Notes under the pieces: generated by a model
What the model was told of the DNA's origin: nothing
The model's input: only the letters and a program-made list of their open reading frames with translations
The model's database searches: none
Shown here: positions 53,154-63,099 of the stretch, piece after piece
Layout of the letters: each line of letters starts with the position of its first letter
How positions within the stretch are numbered: position 1 is the stretch's first letter
Made by a program: the position numbers and the translations under genes
DNA from: Clostridium sp.
GTDB lineage: Bacteria; Bacillota; Clostridia; Clostridiales; Clostridiaceae
Direction: 5' to 3'
Assembly (NCBI RefSeq): GCF_017888565.1
Contig: NZ_JAGHFX010000058.1
Location: 186,001-250,000, forward strand
Length of the DNA: 64,000 bases

Positions 53154-53942
53154 ATGAAAAGATTAGAGAATAAAATTTCTTTAGTGACTTCATCAACAAG
53201 AGGTATAGGATTAGAAATAGCTAGAAAATTAGGTGAAAATGGTTCTAAGGTTTATCTTGCTGTAAGGAGATTAGATGCAGGCAAAAAGATTGCAGATGAA
53301 ATTATTGCAAATGGTGGTAAAGCAGATGTAGTATATTTTGATGCAAGTAAGCCAGAAACATATAAAACTATGATAGAAGAGGTTATTAATAAAGAAAAAA
53401 GATTAGATGTACTAGTAAATAACTATGGAGGAACTGATGTAAAAGCAGATTTTGATGTAGTTACAGGAAAGACAGAGGATTTTTTTAGAATAGTACAAGA
53501 TAACTTACAAAGTGTATATTTACCTTGTAAAGAAGTAATACCTCATATGATAGAAAATGGAGGCGGAAGCATAATAAACATATCAACTATAGGATCAGTA
53601 ACTCCAGATTTATCACGTGTAGCTTATGTTGTATCAAAGGCAGCAATTAACTCTTTAACACAAAACATAGCAGTTCAATATGCAAGACAAGGAATTAGAT
53701 GTAATGCAATATTACCAGGTCTTATAGCAACAGATGCTGCTATGGATAATATGTCGGATGAGTTTATAAAAGGATTTTTAAGACATGTTCCGTTAAATAG
53801 AATTGGAAAGCCTGAGGATATAGCAAATGCAGCACTATTTTATGCTAGTGATGAATCATCTTTTATTACAGGAGATTTAATTGAGGTTGCAGGAGGATTC
53901 GGACTTCCAACCCCATTGTATGGTGATTCTATCACAAAATAA
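53154..53942 (+). CDS. SDR oxidoreductase, 7-alpha-hydroxysteroid dehydrogenase-like
   Basis: 262 residues. The cofactor loop is VTSSTRGIGLEIA (instead of TGxxxGxG), NNYGG follows, and the catalytic Tyr158/Lys162 are in RVAYVVSKAA with Ser144/Thr145 before them. Arg38-Arg39 after strand 2 suggest NADP(H). Segments VNNYGGT, GGGSIINISTIGSVTPD, NSLTQNIAVQYARQGIRCNA and HVPLNRIGKPEDIANA closely resemble the 7-alpha-HSDH of Clostridium absonum/sardiniense as I remember it. That enzyme oxidises bile acids at C7. Substrate is unproven; AT-rich stand-alone gene with GGAGGTG ribosome binding site. Confidence 0.82.
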   Translation: MKRLENKISLVTSSTRGIGLEIARKLGENGSKVYLAVRRLDAGKKIADEIIANGGKADVVYFDASKPETYKTMIEEVINKEKRLDVLVNNYGGTDVKADFDVVTGKTEDFFRIVQDNLQSVYLPCKEVIPHMIENGGGSIINISTIGSVTPDLSRVAYVVSKAAINSLTQNIAVQYARQGIRCNAILPGLIATDAAMDNMSDEFIKGFLRHVPLNRIGKPEDIANAALFYASDESSFITGDLIEVAGGFGLPTPLYGDSITK

Positions 53943-54023
53943 GAGGGAATGTATAATTATTTTATATAGTAATATATACTATAAAGGAAAATAATGTTAT
54001 AATAGTAAAAAGGGGGTATTTAT

Positions 54024-54395
54024 ATGAAAGATAATAGAATCAACTTAGTTATAAAATCTTTTCTTTGGGGTATAGCTTGGCTTGGAGTAGCAGCATTAAT
54101 AGGATTTATAATAACTAAAGTAACAGCCTATAAAAACTTTGAAAATATTTTATTTATAGAAGGTATTATATTAGTTTTTGTAGGAATCTTTGCATCAATA
54201 TCAGGTGATCCAATGGGACTTTCTATGCAAGGGCTTGGACAGAATAGTGCTCAATATTCAGCTAGTGCAAATCTAGAAGTTACTAAAATGGAAAGAGAAA
54301 AATCTAATACAAAGTTAGATGTAGCACTAGCAGTTAGTACATTTTCTTTAATATTAGGTGGAGTGTTTAGTGCAGGTTTAACTTTTATTATATAG
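54024..54395 (+). CDS. Small membrane protein, unknown
   Basis: 123 residues with membrane segments at about 12-33, 41-60 and 102-122 and a polar Ser/Gln/Ala loop (SMQGLGQNSAQYSASANLEV) between the second and third. No enzyme motif. ATG 54024 follows AAAGGGGG. A decayed copy of its C-terminal segment lies 40 nt downstream, so a tandem paralogue once existed. Confidence 0.65.
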   Translation: MKDNRINLVIKSFLWGIAWLGVAALIGFIITKVTAYKNFENILFIEGIILVFVGIFASISGDPMGLSMQGLGQNSAQYSASANLEVTKMEREKSNTKLDVALAVSTFSLILGGVFSAGLTFII

Positions 54396-54431
54396 TTTTA
54401 TAGAAAGCTATTAGGAATTATAGAAATCAAG

Positions 54432-54488
54432 AATAAAGCTTTAATAATTGGTGGAGTTTAATCTACTGCATTAACTTTTATAATGTAA
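54432..54488 (+). pseudogene. Remnant of a second copy of the small membrane protein
   Basis: The frame reads NKALIIGGV-stop-STALTFIM-stop, matching the preceding protein's end FSLILGGVFSAGLTFII, with TAA in place of the Phe codon. Only the last 18 codons or so remain recognisable. The rest of the 54489-54778 gap is a terminator and AT-rich sequence. Confidence 0.6.
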
Positions 54489-54510
54489 ATTAGAATTTAT
54501 GTTTTTATAA

Positions 54511-54545
54511 TAGAGTTGCTGTTTTAATTATAGCAACTCTATTTA
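54511..54545 (+). terminator. Terminator after the membrane-protein locus
   Basis: TAGAGTTGCT (54511-54520) pairs perfectly with AGCAACTCTA (54532-54541), then TTTAATTT. Confidence 0.8.
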
Positions 54546-54778
54546 ATTTATTAAATTTAAATATTAAATTCGTATATCTTTATTAAGTAATAAAAATTAT
54601 TAATTAGTTCTTGATTTAGTATAGACTATTATAGTATTATTTTATATAACTAACAGAAACTAATAATTAATAGGATTAGTTTACAAATTATACAGATTAG
54701 ATAATAGTTTAGTATTATTTAATAAAAAAGATTATTAAATGTAACAAATTGAAATAAGACTATACTTTGGAGGTAATT

Positions 54779-55612
54779 ATGTTAAATATAGGATGTCATT
54801 TATCAACTACAAAAGGTTTTGAGAATATGGGAAAAGAAGCATTGCAAATTGGAGCAAATACATTTCAGTTCTTTACTCGTAATCCAAGAGGTGGTAAGGC
54901 GAAAGAAATAAATATGGATGATATGGAAGGGCTTTTAAAAATTGCTAAGGAAAATAACTTTTCAACTATTTTAGCTCATGCTCCATATACATTAAATGCA
55001 TGTTCAGCAGATGAAAGAACAAGAGAATTTGCAAGAGAAATGATGATTGATGATTTAAATAGAATGGAACTTATGCCAAATAACTTATATAATTTTCATC
55101 CAGGAAGTCATGTAAAACAAGGGGTGGAGATAGGGATTAATTACATAGTAGATTTACTTAATACTGTATTAAGTAAGGATCAAACTACAACAGTTTTATT
55201 AGAAACTATGGCTGGAAAAGGTTCAGAAGTTGGAAGAACATTTGAAGAAATAGCAGAAATAATTTCAAGAGTTGAATTAAAAGAAAAAATGGGAGTTTGC
55301 CTTGATACTTGCCATATTTATGATGCTGGATATGATATAGTAAATGATTTAGATGGAGTTTTAGAAGAATTTGATAGAGTAATAGGATTAGATAGATTAA
55401 AGGCAATTCATTTAAATGATAGCAAAAATCCATTTAAAAGTCATAAAGATAGACATGAGAAAATTGGTGAAGGTTCTTTAGGATTAGAAGCTATAACAAG
55501 AATAATAAATCATCCAAAGCTAAAACATTTACCATTTTTCTTAGAAACTCCAAATGAACTTGATGGTTATGCGAAAGAAATAGAACTATTAAGAAGTAAA
55601 TATGTAGAATAA
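54779..55612 (+). CDS. nfo: Deoxyribonuclease IV (endonuclease IV)
   Basis: 277 residues from ATG 54779, behind TTGGAGG; the TTG at 54767 contains the ribosome binding site itself. [78 protein letters not shown] and [14 protein letters not shown] supply the His/Glu/Asp ligands of the three-zinc AP endonuclease. It cuts 5' to abasic sites in base-excision repair. Confidence 0.96.
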   Translation: MLNIGCHLSTTKGFENMGKEALQIGANTFQFFTRNPRGGKAKEINMDDMEGLLKIAKENNFSTILAHAPYTLNACSADERTREFAREMMIDDLNRMELMPNNLYNFHPGSHVKQGVEIGINYIVDLLNTVLSKDQTTTVLLETMAGKGSEVGRTFEEIAEIISRVELKEKMGVCLDTCHIYDAGYDIVNDLDGVLEEFDRVIGLDRLKAIHLNDSKNPFKSHKDRHEKIGEGSLGLEAITRIINHPKLKHLPFFLETPNELDGYAKEIELLRSKYVE

Positions 55613-55699
55613 GAAAAATTCTTGCTATCTAATAATTTCTTGTGTAATATTTATTTATCGTAGCCTTTATATTCGCAATTTATTAAAAGGAGTTTATAT

Positions 55700-56866
55700 A
55701 TGGAAGATTTAAAAAATGCTATTTATGAAATGTTAAAAGAAGAAATTATAAAGATAGTTATTAGTAATAAAGCAAATAAAGAAGTTAAGTATAATAAAAT
55801 AAGTTTTTTACTTAAGGAAAATAATAAGGGGAAAAAATATTATCAAATAGAAAAGTTTACTGATAAGCAAGTTTTTCATGAGAATATTGAAATTAATCAA
55901 TTAGAAAAAGTACTATTTGATAGTGTAAATGATAATTACAAACAATTATCTGCATGGTCTAATGAAACATCCTTTGATTTAAAGATATCAAAAAAAGGTA
56001 AAGTATTTTTAGGAAAGAAAAAGAGCAATAATTCAAATCTTTCTAATAAGAGTCATAATAAAGAAAAAAATTATATATTAAAAGAGGGAATGATAATAGA
56101 GCCTTTGATAGATTTAGGGGTTTTCACTAAAGAAGGTAAAGTTATAAATTCTAAATATGATAAGTATAAGCAGATAAATAGGTTTATTGAGATAATAGAT
56201 GATGAAATAAAGAAAAATGATTATAAGGAACTTACTATATTAGATTTTGGCTGTGGAAAATCATACTTAACATTTGTTTTATATTATTATTTTGTAGAAA
56301 TAAAAAATATAAATGTTAAAATGATAGGGTTAGATCTTAAAGCGGATGTAATTAAAAAATGTAATGAAATAGCTCAAAGATATAAATATGATAATTTACA
56401 TTTTGAACTTGGTGACATAAATGGATACAAGTATGAAAATAATGTTGATATGGTAATAACACTACATGCTTGTGATACGGCAACAGATTATGCATTGTAT
56501 AATGCAATAAAATGGAATGCAAAGATGATTTTTTCAGTACCATGTTGCCAACATGAATTTAATCAACAAATGGAAGCAAATACATTATCTATATTAACTA
56601 AATATGGTATAATTCAAGAAAGAATGGCAGCATTAATGACAGATGCAGTAAGGGGAAATCTTTTGGAAGCTGCTGGATATAAGACACAGCTTCTAGAATT
56701 CATTGATATAGCACATTCACCTAAAAATATATTAATAAGAGCTTCAAAATCTAAAGTTTCCATGGAGAAAAAGGAAAAAGCTTTAAAAGAAGTTGATTCG
56801 CTTATAAGTGAATTTAATTTCAATCCAACATTATTAAATTTATTAAAAAAAGATAATTTAATATAA
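55700..56866 (+). CDS. SAM-dependent methyltransferase, Methyltransf_32 type
   Basis: 388 residues. An N-terminal 150-residue part of unknown fold is followed by a Rossmann methyltransferase: motif I ILDFGCGKSYLTFVLYYYF, MIGLDLKADVI, then VDMVITLHACDTATDYAL and SVPCCQHEFNQQM. The HACDTATD and PCCQH motifs are shared with the TRMT13/METTL25 group of RNA or protein methyltransferases, so an RNA target is possible. ATG 55700 follows AAAGGAG. Monocistronic. Confidence 0.85.
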   Translation: MEDLKNAIYEMLKEEIIKIVISNKANKEVKYNKISFLLKENNKGKKYYQIEKFTDKQVFHENIEINQLEKVLFDSVNDNYKQLSAWSNETSFDLKISKKGKVFLGKKKSNNSNLSNKSHNKEKNYILKEGMIIEPLIDLGVFTKEGKVINSKYDKYKQINRFIEIIDDEIKKNDYKELTILDFGCGKSYLTFVLYYYFVEIKNINVKMIGLDLKADVIKKCNEIAQRYKYDNLHFELGDINGYKYENNVDMVITLHACDTATDYALYNAIKWNAKMIFSVPCCQHEFNQQMEANTLSILTKYGIIQERMAALMTDAVRGNLLEAAGYKTQLLEFIDIAHSPKNILIRASKSKVSMEKKEKALKEVDSLISEFNFNPTLLNLLKKDNLI

Positions 56867-56873
56867 TTCATGG

Positions 56874-56904
56874 TGCTGTGCTTACAAAAGTACAGCATTT
56901 TTTA
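56874..56904 (+). terminator. Terminator after the methyltransferase
   Basis: TGCTGTGCTT (56874-56883) pairs with AAGTACAGCA (56888-56897), one mismatch, then T6. Confidence 0.8.
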
Positions 56905-56992
56905 TATTAATGATTAAGTCATAATAACTTTGATAAAAATAATATAGAATAGATCAATGAGAGTATGTTAAAAAATGAATGGGAGGACATAA

Positions 56993-59900
56993 ATGGGTAA
57001 GAATGAAATAATATTAGATATTGAAAAGAAGCTAAATAAAGAATTTATAGGTCAAAGGGAATTTTTTAAAGAAATATCGGAATATTTTATAAATAAATTA
57101 GAAAATGAAGAAAAAGGAATTTTAATTGTAGCAGGACATAAAAATACATTTAAGAAGGTAAGTATAAGGACTATTTTTGATGAATTATATGAAAAGAAGT
57201 TAATAAAAAATAAGAATTTAGATGAAATTGATTTGGCATCCTATAATTTTAATTTGGGTTATAATGCTTTTTTAACAGATTTATATGAAAAGTTAGGTAA
57301 TGATAAATCTGAGGGGTTAATGTTTAAAAACACAGAAAAAGCATCAAAAGAAATAATGAATCTATTGTCAAGTATATATCCTAATACTTGTATTAAACTA
57401 AATAATGACTATATAATTAAAAATAAATTCTTAGTAGAGGCAAAAGCACAAGATAAAAATAAAATAAATAAAATAGTTTGTCATAATAAATTCTTTATAT
57501 TTATTTATAATTACGAAGATAAAAATGAATTTGAAGAATTTCTAGAAGTATCATTAAAAAATATCGATAGAAATTTTCATACTAGAGAGCTTACGGAAAA
57601 AGAGAAGAATATAATTATAAGAAAGAAGTTAACAAATGAAATTGAAAAGATAAAAGATGATTTTGGCATACAAGTTCTATTAGGATTTAAAGATAATAGT
57701 AAAGAAAAAGAAGAATTTGGTGTTGGTGAATATCTTCAAAAGAACTTTAGTAAAAATAGTGGCTTTGAAATTACAGAATATATATATTATAAAGTAAGTG
57801 ATCCTTTAAGAAACCTAATACTAAAGGAAGCTATAGAAGATGGAGAAAAAATACTAATATATGTAGATCGTAATAAACTATATTGTAATGTAAATAGCGA
57901 GATATACAGATTAAATAAATATTCTACTCCTACTTTAGATGAGGTTAGATATAAGTTAGAATCTATAATAGGTGTTAAAGATTTGAAAGAATTTTTAATA
58001 AATATAGAAAATAATTATAAGGTACAGAGTATAAGAGAAAGACTAGGACTAAGAACATCTAGAATATCTTTAAATATGATATTTGCAGGAAATGCAGGTA
58101 CTGGAAAAACAAACGCAGCAAGGATAACTTATGAATATTTAAATGCATTAGGACTATTATCAAAGGGCATATTTGTTGAAGTTAGCAAGGCGGATTTTGT
58201 AACAGAAAATGTTAATGAGACTGCTAAAAGAACAAATGACATAATAAGTTCAGCAATAGGAGGAGTACTATTCATTGATGAGGCATATGCTTTGTGTGAA
58301 AGTGAAGATGATAAAGTCGGAAAAGAAATAGTAGATGCTTTACTAAAAGGAATTGAAGATAATAGAAATAATTTAACAGTTATATTAGCTGGATATGAAA
58401 AAGATATGGAAGAGTTTTTAAGCTTTAATCAAGGGCTCAAATCTAGGTTTCCAAATGTAATTCATTTTGAAGACTATAATCCGGAAGAAATGTATAGAAT
58501 TGCTATACAAATTGCAAAGGCAAAGGGATATAGAATTGCAAAAAATGTAAAAAATGATTTAATAGACTTGTTTACTAGAAATCAACTTACAGGAAAAAAT
58601 GATTTAGGAAATGCAAGGTTTGTAAGAAATATAATAGAAAATGCTATTATATATTCATCAAGAAAATATTTAAATAGTAATAAAAGCGAAATAGATTTAT
58701 TAGAAAGAGAAGATTTTAACTTTAAAGCTAGTGCTAAATTTGATTTAGAAGAAAAGTTAAAAGATATAATAGGGCTAGAAGAAGTTAAAGATCTTTTAAG
58801 AAGTCAATATAAGCTTTTAATTGCTCAGGAAAAAAGAAAGTCTGTTGGAGTAAACACAGAAATAGAGCAAAATTTAAATATGGTGTTTGCAGGAAATCCG
58901 GGTACAGGAAAAACCAGTATAGCAAGGTTAGTTGCACAAATGCTTAATAGTATGGGATTATTAAAGATAGGTCAGTTAGTAGAAACAGATAGATCTAGTT
59001 TTGTTTCTAATGTACCAGGAGAAACTGCTAAAAAGACAGAAGATAAATTTAAAGAAGCTTTAGGTGGTGTATTATTTATAGACGAAGCTTATACTCTTGC
59101 TAATGATAGTTTGGGAAGAGAGGCTATAGAAACACTTCTTAAATTAATTGAAGATTATTCAAGAGAAGTAATAGTTATATTAGCTGGATATGAGCAAGAA
59201 ATGGAAGAGTTTTTTGATGTAAATATAGGACTGCGATCAAGATTTCCATTATGGACTAATTTTGAAGATTATAATCCAAATGAACTTTTAGAAATGGCTA
59301 TAAGATTAGTTGAGTCAAAAGGATTTAAGTTATCTAAGAATGGATATGCTGCACTTAAAAAGAGTTTTGTTGATATATATGAAAATTCTGATGCGCAATC
59401 AGGGAATGGTAGAATGGTAAGAAATTATGTTGAGAATTTAATAAGAATTCAAAGCATAAGAATTGCAGGAGAAGATATAAGTGTTTATGAGATGAATTTA
59501 ATAACGTCTAAGGATGTTGAAAAGCTTAATACTTCTCAATATGACAATGAGTTTGATTTAGAAGAGAGATTAAAAGATTTAATTGGAAATGAGGAAGCTA
59601 AAGAGTTTTTAAGAAATCAATATAAATTAATGAGAGTAAAGGAAAGACGAAAAAGACTAGGGCTATCTACTGATATAAATAGATATATGAACATAATTTT
59701 TACTGGAGATATTGGAACAGGTAAAAAAACTGTATTAAATATATTATCAGAAACTTTATATAGTATGGGAGTTGTAAAAGCAAAAAGTATAGTGGAGCTA
59801 AGCAAAGAAGAAATTATAGATAATATGAAAAATGGTATATCTATTGAAGATATTTTAAATAGGCAAGTTGGTAAAGTAGTTTATATAGATAATGCTGAAT

Positions 59901-60367
59901 TCTTATTAGAAGACACATCAAATAGGATAATTAAGGATTTAGTTAAATTTATAGATAAGAATAGTAACAGAATAGTTATAACTTTATCAGGAAAAAGCAA
60001 AAATATTAAAAGACTTATGCAGGTAAGTCCAGAATTAAATTATAGATTTCCATCAATGCTAAACTTTAAAGACTATAAAAAAGATGAATTATTTAATATG
60101 GCATTAAGTATTTTAGAAAGTAAAAAATATATTTTAGATGATGGGGCTAAAGAAACTTTAAATAATTCAATAATTGAACTAGATGAGAATAGAAATTTAA
60201 GCTTAAGAAACGGGTTGATGATAAAGCAATATCTAGATGGTCTTATTAGAGAACAAAGTATTAGAATTTGTGATTCAAAAATAAATCCTAAAGAAATCAG
60301 TGTAATAATTTCAAGTGATATTATTAAAAGTAAAAATCAATTTTTATTAAAGAATACTTTCGAGTAG
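56993..60367 (+). CDS. Large AAA+ protein with three CbxX/SpoVK-type modules
   Basis: 1,124 residues. AAA-1 (about 315-590): Walker A GNAGTGKT (about 363), Walker B VLFIDEAYAL. AAA-2 (about 590-865): GNPGTGKT (about 633), VLFIDEAYTL. AAA-3 (about 865-1124): GDIGTGKK with the final Thr/Ser replaced by Lys, and VVYIDNAEFL where the Walker B Glu is Asn, so hydrolysis is probably lost. The first 310 residues (FIGQREFFKEISEYF, GILIVAGHKN, LTEKEKNIIIRKKL) resemble a ClpB-like AAA module without Walker A. CbxX relatives remodel proteins (Rubisco activase CbbX; SpoVK in sporulation). Function here unknown; stands alone. Confidence 0.85.
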   Translation: MGKNEIILDIEKKLNKEFIGQREFFKEISEYFINKLENEEKGILIVAGHKNTFKKVSIRTIFDELYEKKLIKNKNLDEIDLASYNFNLGYNAFLTDLYEKLGNDKSEGLMFKNTEKASKEIMNLLSSIYPNTCIKLNNDYIIKNKFLVEAKAQDKNKINKIVCHNKFFIFIYNYEDKNEFEEFLEVSLKNIDRNFHTRELTEKEKNIIIRKKLTNEIEKIKDDFGIQVLLGFKDNSKEKEEFGVGEYLQKNFSKNSGFEITEYIYYKVSDPLRNLILKEAIEDGEKILIYVDRNKLYCNVNSEIYRLNKYSTPTLDEVRYKLESIIGVKDLKEFLINIENNYKVQSIRERLGLRTSRISLNMIFAGNAGTGKTNAARITYEYLNALGLLSKGIFVEVSKADFVTENVNETAKRTNDIISSAIGGVLFIDEAYALCESEDDKVGKEIVDALLKGIEDNRNNLTVILAGYEKDMEEFLSFNQGLKSRFPNVIHFEDYNPEEMYRIAIQIAKAKGYRIAKNVKNDLIDLFTRNQLTGKNDLGNARFVRNIIENAIIYSSRKYLNSNKSEIDLLEREDFNFKASAKFDLEEKLKDIIGLEEVKDLLRSQYKLLIAQEKRKSVGVNTEIEQNLNMVFAGNPGTGKTSIARLVAQMLNSMGLLKIGQLVETDRSSFVSNVPGETAKKTEDKFKEALGGVLFIDEAYTLANDSLGREAIETLLKLIEDYSREVIVILAGYEQEMEEFFDVNIGLRSRFPLWTNFEDYNPNELLEMAIRLVESKGFKLSKNGYAALKKSFVDIYENSDAQSGNGRMVRNYVENLIRIQSIRIAGEDISVYEMNLITSKDVEKLNTSQYDNEFDLEERLKDLIGNEEAKEFLRNQYKLMRVKERRKRLGLSTDINRYMNIIFTGDIGTGKKTVLNILSETLYSMGVVKAKSIVELSKEEIIDNMKNGISIEDILNRQVGKVVYIDNAEFLLEDTSNRIIKDLVKFIDKNSNRIVITLSGKSKNIKRLMQVSPELNYRFPSMLNFKDYKKDELFNMALSILESKKYILDDGAKETLNNSIIELDENRNLSLRNGLMIKQYLDGLIREQSIRICDSKINPKEISVIISSDIIKSKNQFLLKNTFE

Positions 60368-60376
60368 GGATTTTAA

Positions 60377-60472
60377 ATACAAGATATTAAAGAAATATTT
60401 AGAAATAGTAAAACAGTAGGGTTAATAGTTTGTTTAAGTACTTTATTTATTAATTACTTGTGGTTACTATAA
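60377..60472 (+). CDS. Possible 31-residue hydrophobic peptide, doubtful
   Basis: Ten nt after the AAA+ stop, the frame from ATA 60377 reads (M/I)QDIKEIFRNSKTVGLIVC and then LSTLFINYLWLL before TAA. Polar half followed by one membrane-length hydrophobic run. AGGGA (60366-60370) precedes it, but there is no standard start codon. It may be a start fragment of a lost membrane-protein gene. Confidence 0.25.
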   Translation: MQDIKEIFRNSKTVGLIVCLSTLFINYLWLL

Positions 60473-60525
60473 ATTTTTTTCTAGTAACTACATATCTTTT
60501 AAGTTTTAGAATCTTACTTATTAAG

Positions 60526-60571
60526 AACAGTAGTTAGTTTTGTTTTTATGCAAAACTAACTACTGTTTTTT
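60526..60571 (+). terminator. Terminator after the AAA+ gene
   Basis: A perfect 17-bp stem AACAGTAGTTAGTTTTG (60526-60542) / CAAAACTAACTACTGTT (60551-60567), then TTTT. Confidence 0.92.
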
Positions 60572-60631
60572 GATAAAATAGTATGAAAGTCCTAGTATTT
60601 AAATTAATTAGCTATATAAGAAAATAATATA

Positions 60632-61738
60632 TTAAATACTTAAAGGTTTAATATTATCTACATCAATATTAATACACTCATTTACTTCAAAAATTATATG
60701 ACTACCTGAATAAGGTTTTCCATTTACTAATATTATAACTTTATCAATTCCATAATTATATCCATAAGTTAAAGCCAATGATTTTAAAGCAGCAGATTCA
60801 CCTCCAGAACCAACTTTACTTAATATATTATAATAAGATTTTGATAAATCAACAGTTAGTGTATTATTTTCTTTATCTAATTTAGCTGAACGAATAGCTA
60901 AATTATCGCCAAAACTAAATAAATTTTGGCTTGGAGGATTCTTTAATTCATTTGTTAAGGCAGTTACTAACGCTCCATCTATTACTTCAATTGGCTTATT
61001 TATATAATAAAATACATCATCAATGCAATTATAGTAATATATTCTAGAGTTTATAGTCTTTTTTACAGTATCAGTTTCGTTATTATTTTCAGAGTTAGAG
61101 TTATTATAAGAATCTTTAGAGTATGGAATGGCAGAGCTATAATCTACATTAAAATAACCATTAGGAAGATCACCCTTCAAAGAAGTATATAGTTTATCTC
61201 CAAAATAAATAGCAACCTTATCAACATCTAAATTATAGGCATAGGTAGATATCAATGAAGATAATAGTCCACTTTCTGTTGAGGATCCAAGAAGCATTTT
61301 ATCTACATATGAAGAAGAAAATACAATAGTTAGAAGTTTTTTATTTTCATCTAATTTAGCAGAAGTAATCTCTACTTTATTAGTTAAATTTATAAAATTA
61401 TTGTTAGGAGAATAATTTTGAAGTTCTTTTGTTAATGCCTTTACCACAGCTTTATTTGATATTTGAATTTCTTTATCTATATAATAGAGATTCAAATTTG
61501 AAGAGTCAAAATAGAATAAACGAACTTTAGTATTAGTAATAGATTTATCTTCATCAGTATTATTTGATGGCTCATCTTCAGTTGCTTGATCTTTATTAGT
61601 ATCATTACTTGGATTTTTCTCTTCATTTACAATATTTTGTGAAGGAGTAGATACTGGCTCATTTTTATTTTTATTACATCCAATTAAAATAAGAGAAAAT
61701 ACTAATGAAAATATTAATAGAAATAATCTTTTTTTCAT
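60632..61738 (-). CDS. Lipoprotein with two GerMN domains
   Basis: 368 residues from ATG 61738, with AGGAAGTGA ahead; the longer start at 61765 lacks a ribosome binding site. Lipobox SLILIGC, then a long Asn/Asp/Glu/Thr linker. Two homologous GerMN domains follow: VRLFYFDSSNLNLYYIDKEI with KLLTIVFSSSYVD, and SRIYYYNCIDDVFYYINKPI with NTLTVDLSKSYYN. GerM is a spore-cortex and germination protein in B. subtilis. Here it would sit on the outer face of a membrane. Family context suggests sporulation, but no sporulation promoter was confirmed. Confidence 0.88.
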   Translation of the reverse strand: MKKRLFLLIFSLVFSLILIGCNKNKNEPVSTPSQNIVNEEKNPSNDTNKDQATEDEPSNNTDEDKSITNTKVRLFYFDSSNLNLYYIDKEIQISNKAVVKALTKELQNYSPNNNFINLTNKVEITSAKLDENKKLLTIVFSSSYVDKMLLGSSTESGLLSSLISTYAYNLDVDKVAIYFGDKLYTSLKGDLPNGYFNVDYSSAIPYSKDSYNNSNSENNNETDTVKKTINSRIYYYNCIDDVFYYINKPIEVIDGALVTALTNELKNPPSQNLFSFGDNLAIRSAKLDKENNTLTVDLSKSYYNILSKVGSGGESAALKSLALTYGYNYGIDKVIILVNGKPYSGSHIIFEVNECINIDVDNIKPLSI

Positions 61739-61978
61739 AGAATCACTTCCTAAATTTAATATCAATACAGTGTATTACTATACACAAACAATATTGACAA
61801 AAATATAAAATAAATAATATTTATTATACTAATTTTAATAATATAGATAATTAAAGTTAGTATAATTTTAAAAATTTCTTATCAAAATTAATAAAAGTTT
61901 AATTTATTGTATAAATATTTAAAATATAATATAAATTAAAATAGTAAGGAAACTATAATATTAATGGAAGGAGAAGAA

Positions 61979-62959
61979 ATGAAGAAATTTTTAAAAGTTT
62001 TAGGATTAGTAATTTTAGTAGTAGTTTTAATCGGTGGAATTTTTATATTTTCTATAAGAGATAGAATATCTTTGTATGTAAGTGTATTAAAGAAATATAG
62101 TGAATTCGTAGAAAACGGACCAAGCTTAACTGAAGATTTGTCATTAAAATCAATAGATTCTATAGATTATGATGATATTATATATAAAAATACTAATGGA
62201 GTTCCATTAACTCTGGATATTTATGGACCGAAAAAGAGTGTTAAAGGTGGTTCACCAGTAATATTATATGTACATGGAGGCAGTTGGGTATATGGAAATA
62301 ATGAAATACCAGAAGCTATATCTCCACTTTTAGATGCATTTAGAGATGAGGGTTTTACAATAATAAGCACTAGCTATGAACTTATGAATGGAGAAGAGAA
62401 CTTTAGTAAGCAAATTAGCGATGTAAAAGATACTATAAGATGGATACACAAAAATAAAGATGATTTTGGATTTAATTCAGATAGAATAGGTGTTATAGGA
62501 GCATCATCTGGAGCGCATTTAGCATTAATGGCTGCATATAGTGGTGAAGATGAGTTTGTTGATTCACAGGAGTTAGAAGGATATTCTTCAAATATAAAAT
62601 ACTTAATAGATTTTTTTGGACCAACGGATTTAACAACTCTAGATATTGACAATGTTCAATGGGATTTAGAGCAAATAATAAATTCTGTAGGAGAAGAAAG
62701 GGAAGATATTTTAAAACTTTATAGTCCAGTAAATTATGTAGATAAAAATGAGCCAAATACGTTAATAGTTCATAGTAAACAAGATAGTATAGTACCTTAT
62801 GAAAATGCGGAAATATTGTATGAGGAACTTAAACAAAAAGAAAATAAAACAGAGCTTATAACTTTAGAGGGAACTAGTCATGATTTTTCTCAGATAAATA
62901 TAGATGAGATTGTGTCAGTTGGTATAAAAATGCTAGAATTTATTGCAAAAAATATGTAG
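61979..62959 (+). CDS. Membrane-anchored alpha/beta hydrolase (esterase)
   Basis: 326 residues from ATG 61979, behind GAAGGAG. N-terminal membrane segment (about 5-25), then an alpha/beta hydrolase: oxyanion-hole motif LYVHGGSWVYG, nucleophile Ser in VIGASSGAHLAL, Asp in IVHSKQDSIVPYENA and His in EGTSHDFSQI. These are hormone-sensitive-lipase/acetyl-esterase features (HGG and GxSxG). It likely removes acyl groups from small esters or glycans outside the membrane. Single gene. Confidence 0.86.
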   Translation: MKKFLKVLGLVILVVVLIGGIFIFSIRDRISLYVSVLKKYSEFVENGPSLTEDLSLKSIDSIDYDDIIYKNTNGVPLTLDIYGPKKSVKGGSPVILYVHGGSWVYGNNEIPEAISPLLDAFRDEGFTIISTSYELMNGEENFSKQISDVKDTIRWIHKNKDDFGFNSDRIGVIGASSGAHLALMAAYSGEDEFVDSQELEGYSSNIKYLIDFFGPTDLTTLDIDNVQWDLEQIINSVGEEREDILKLYSPVNYVDKNEPNTLIVHSKQDSIVPYENAEILYEELKQKENKTELITLEGTSHDFSQINIDEIVSVGIKMLEFIAKNM

Positions 62960-63099
62960 AAGACTTCATAAATGAACATTAAATTATTTTTATCAAATTC
63001 TATTTATATAATTTATCATAAAGGATAACTTATCAAAATGATAAAAATATATAATTAACCTTGAAAAGCTTATAAAATGCTGGATTTAACCAAAGTGAT

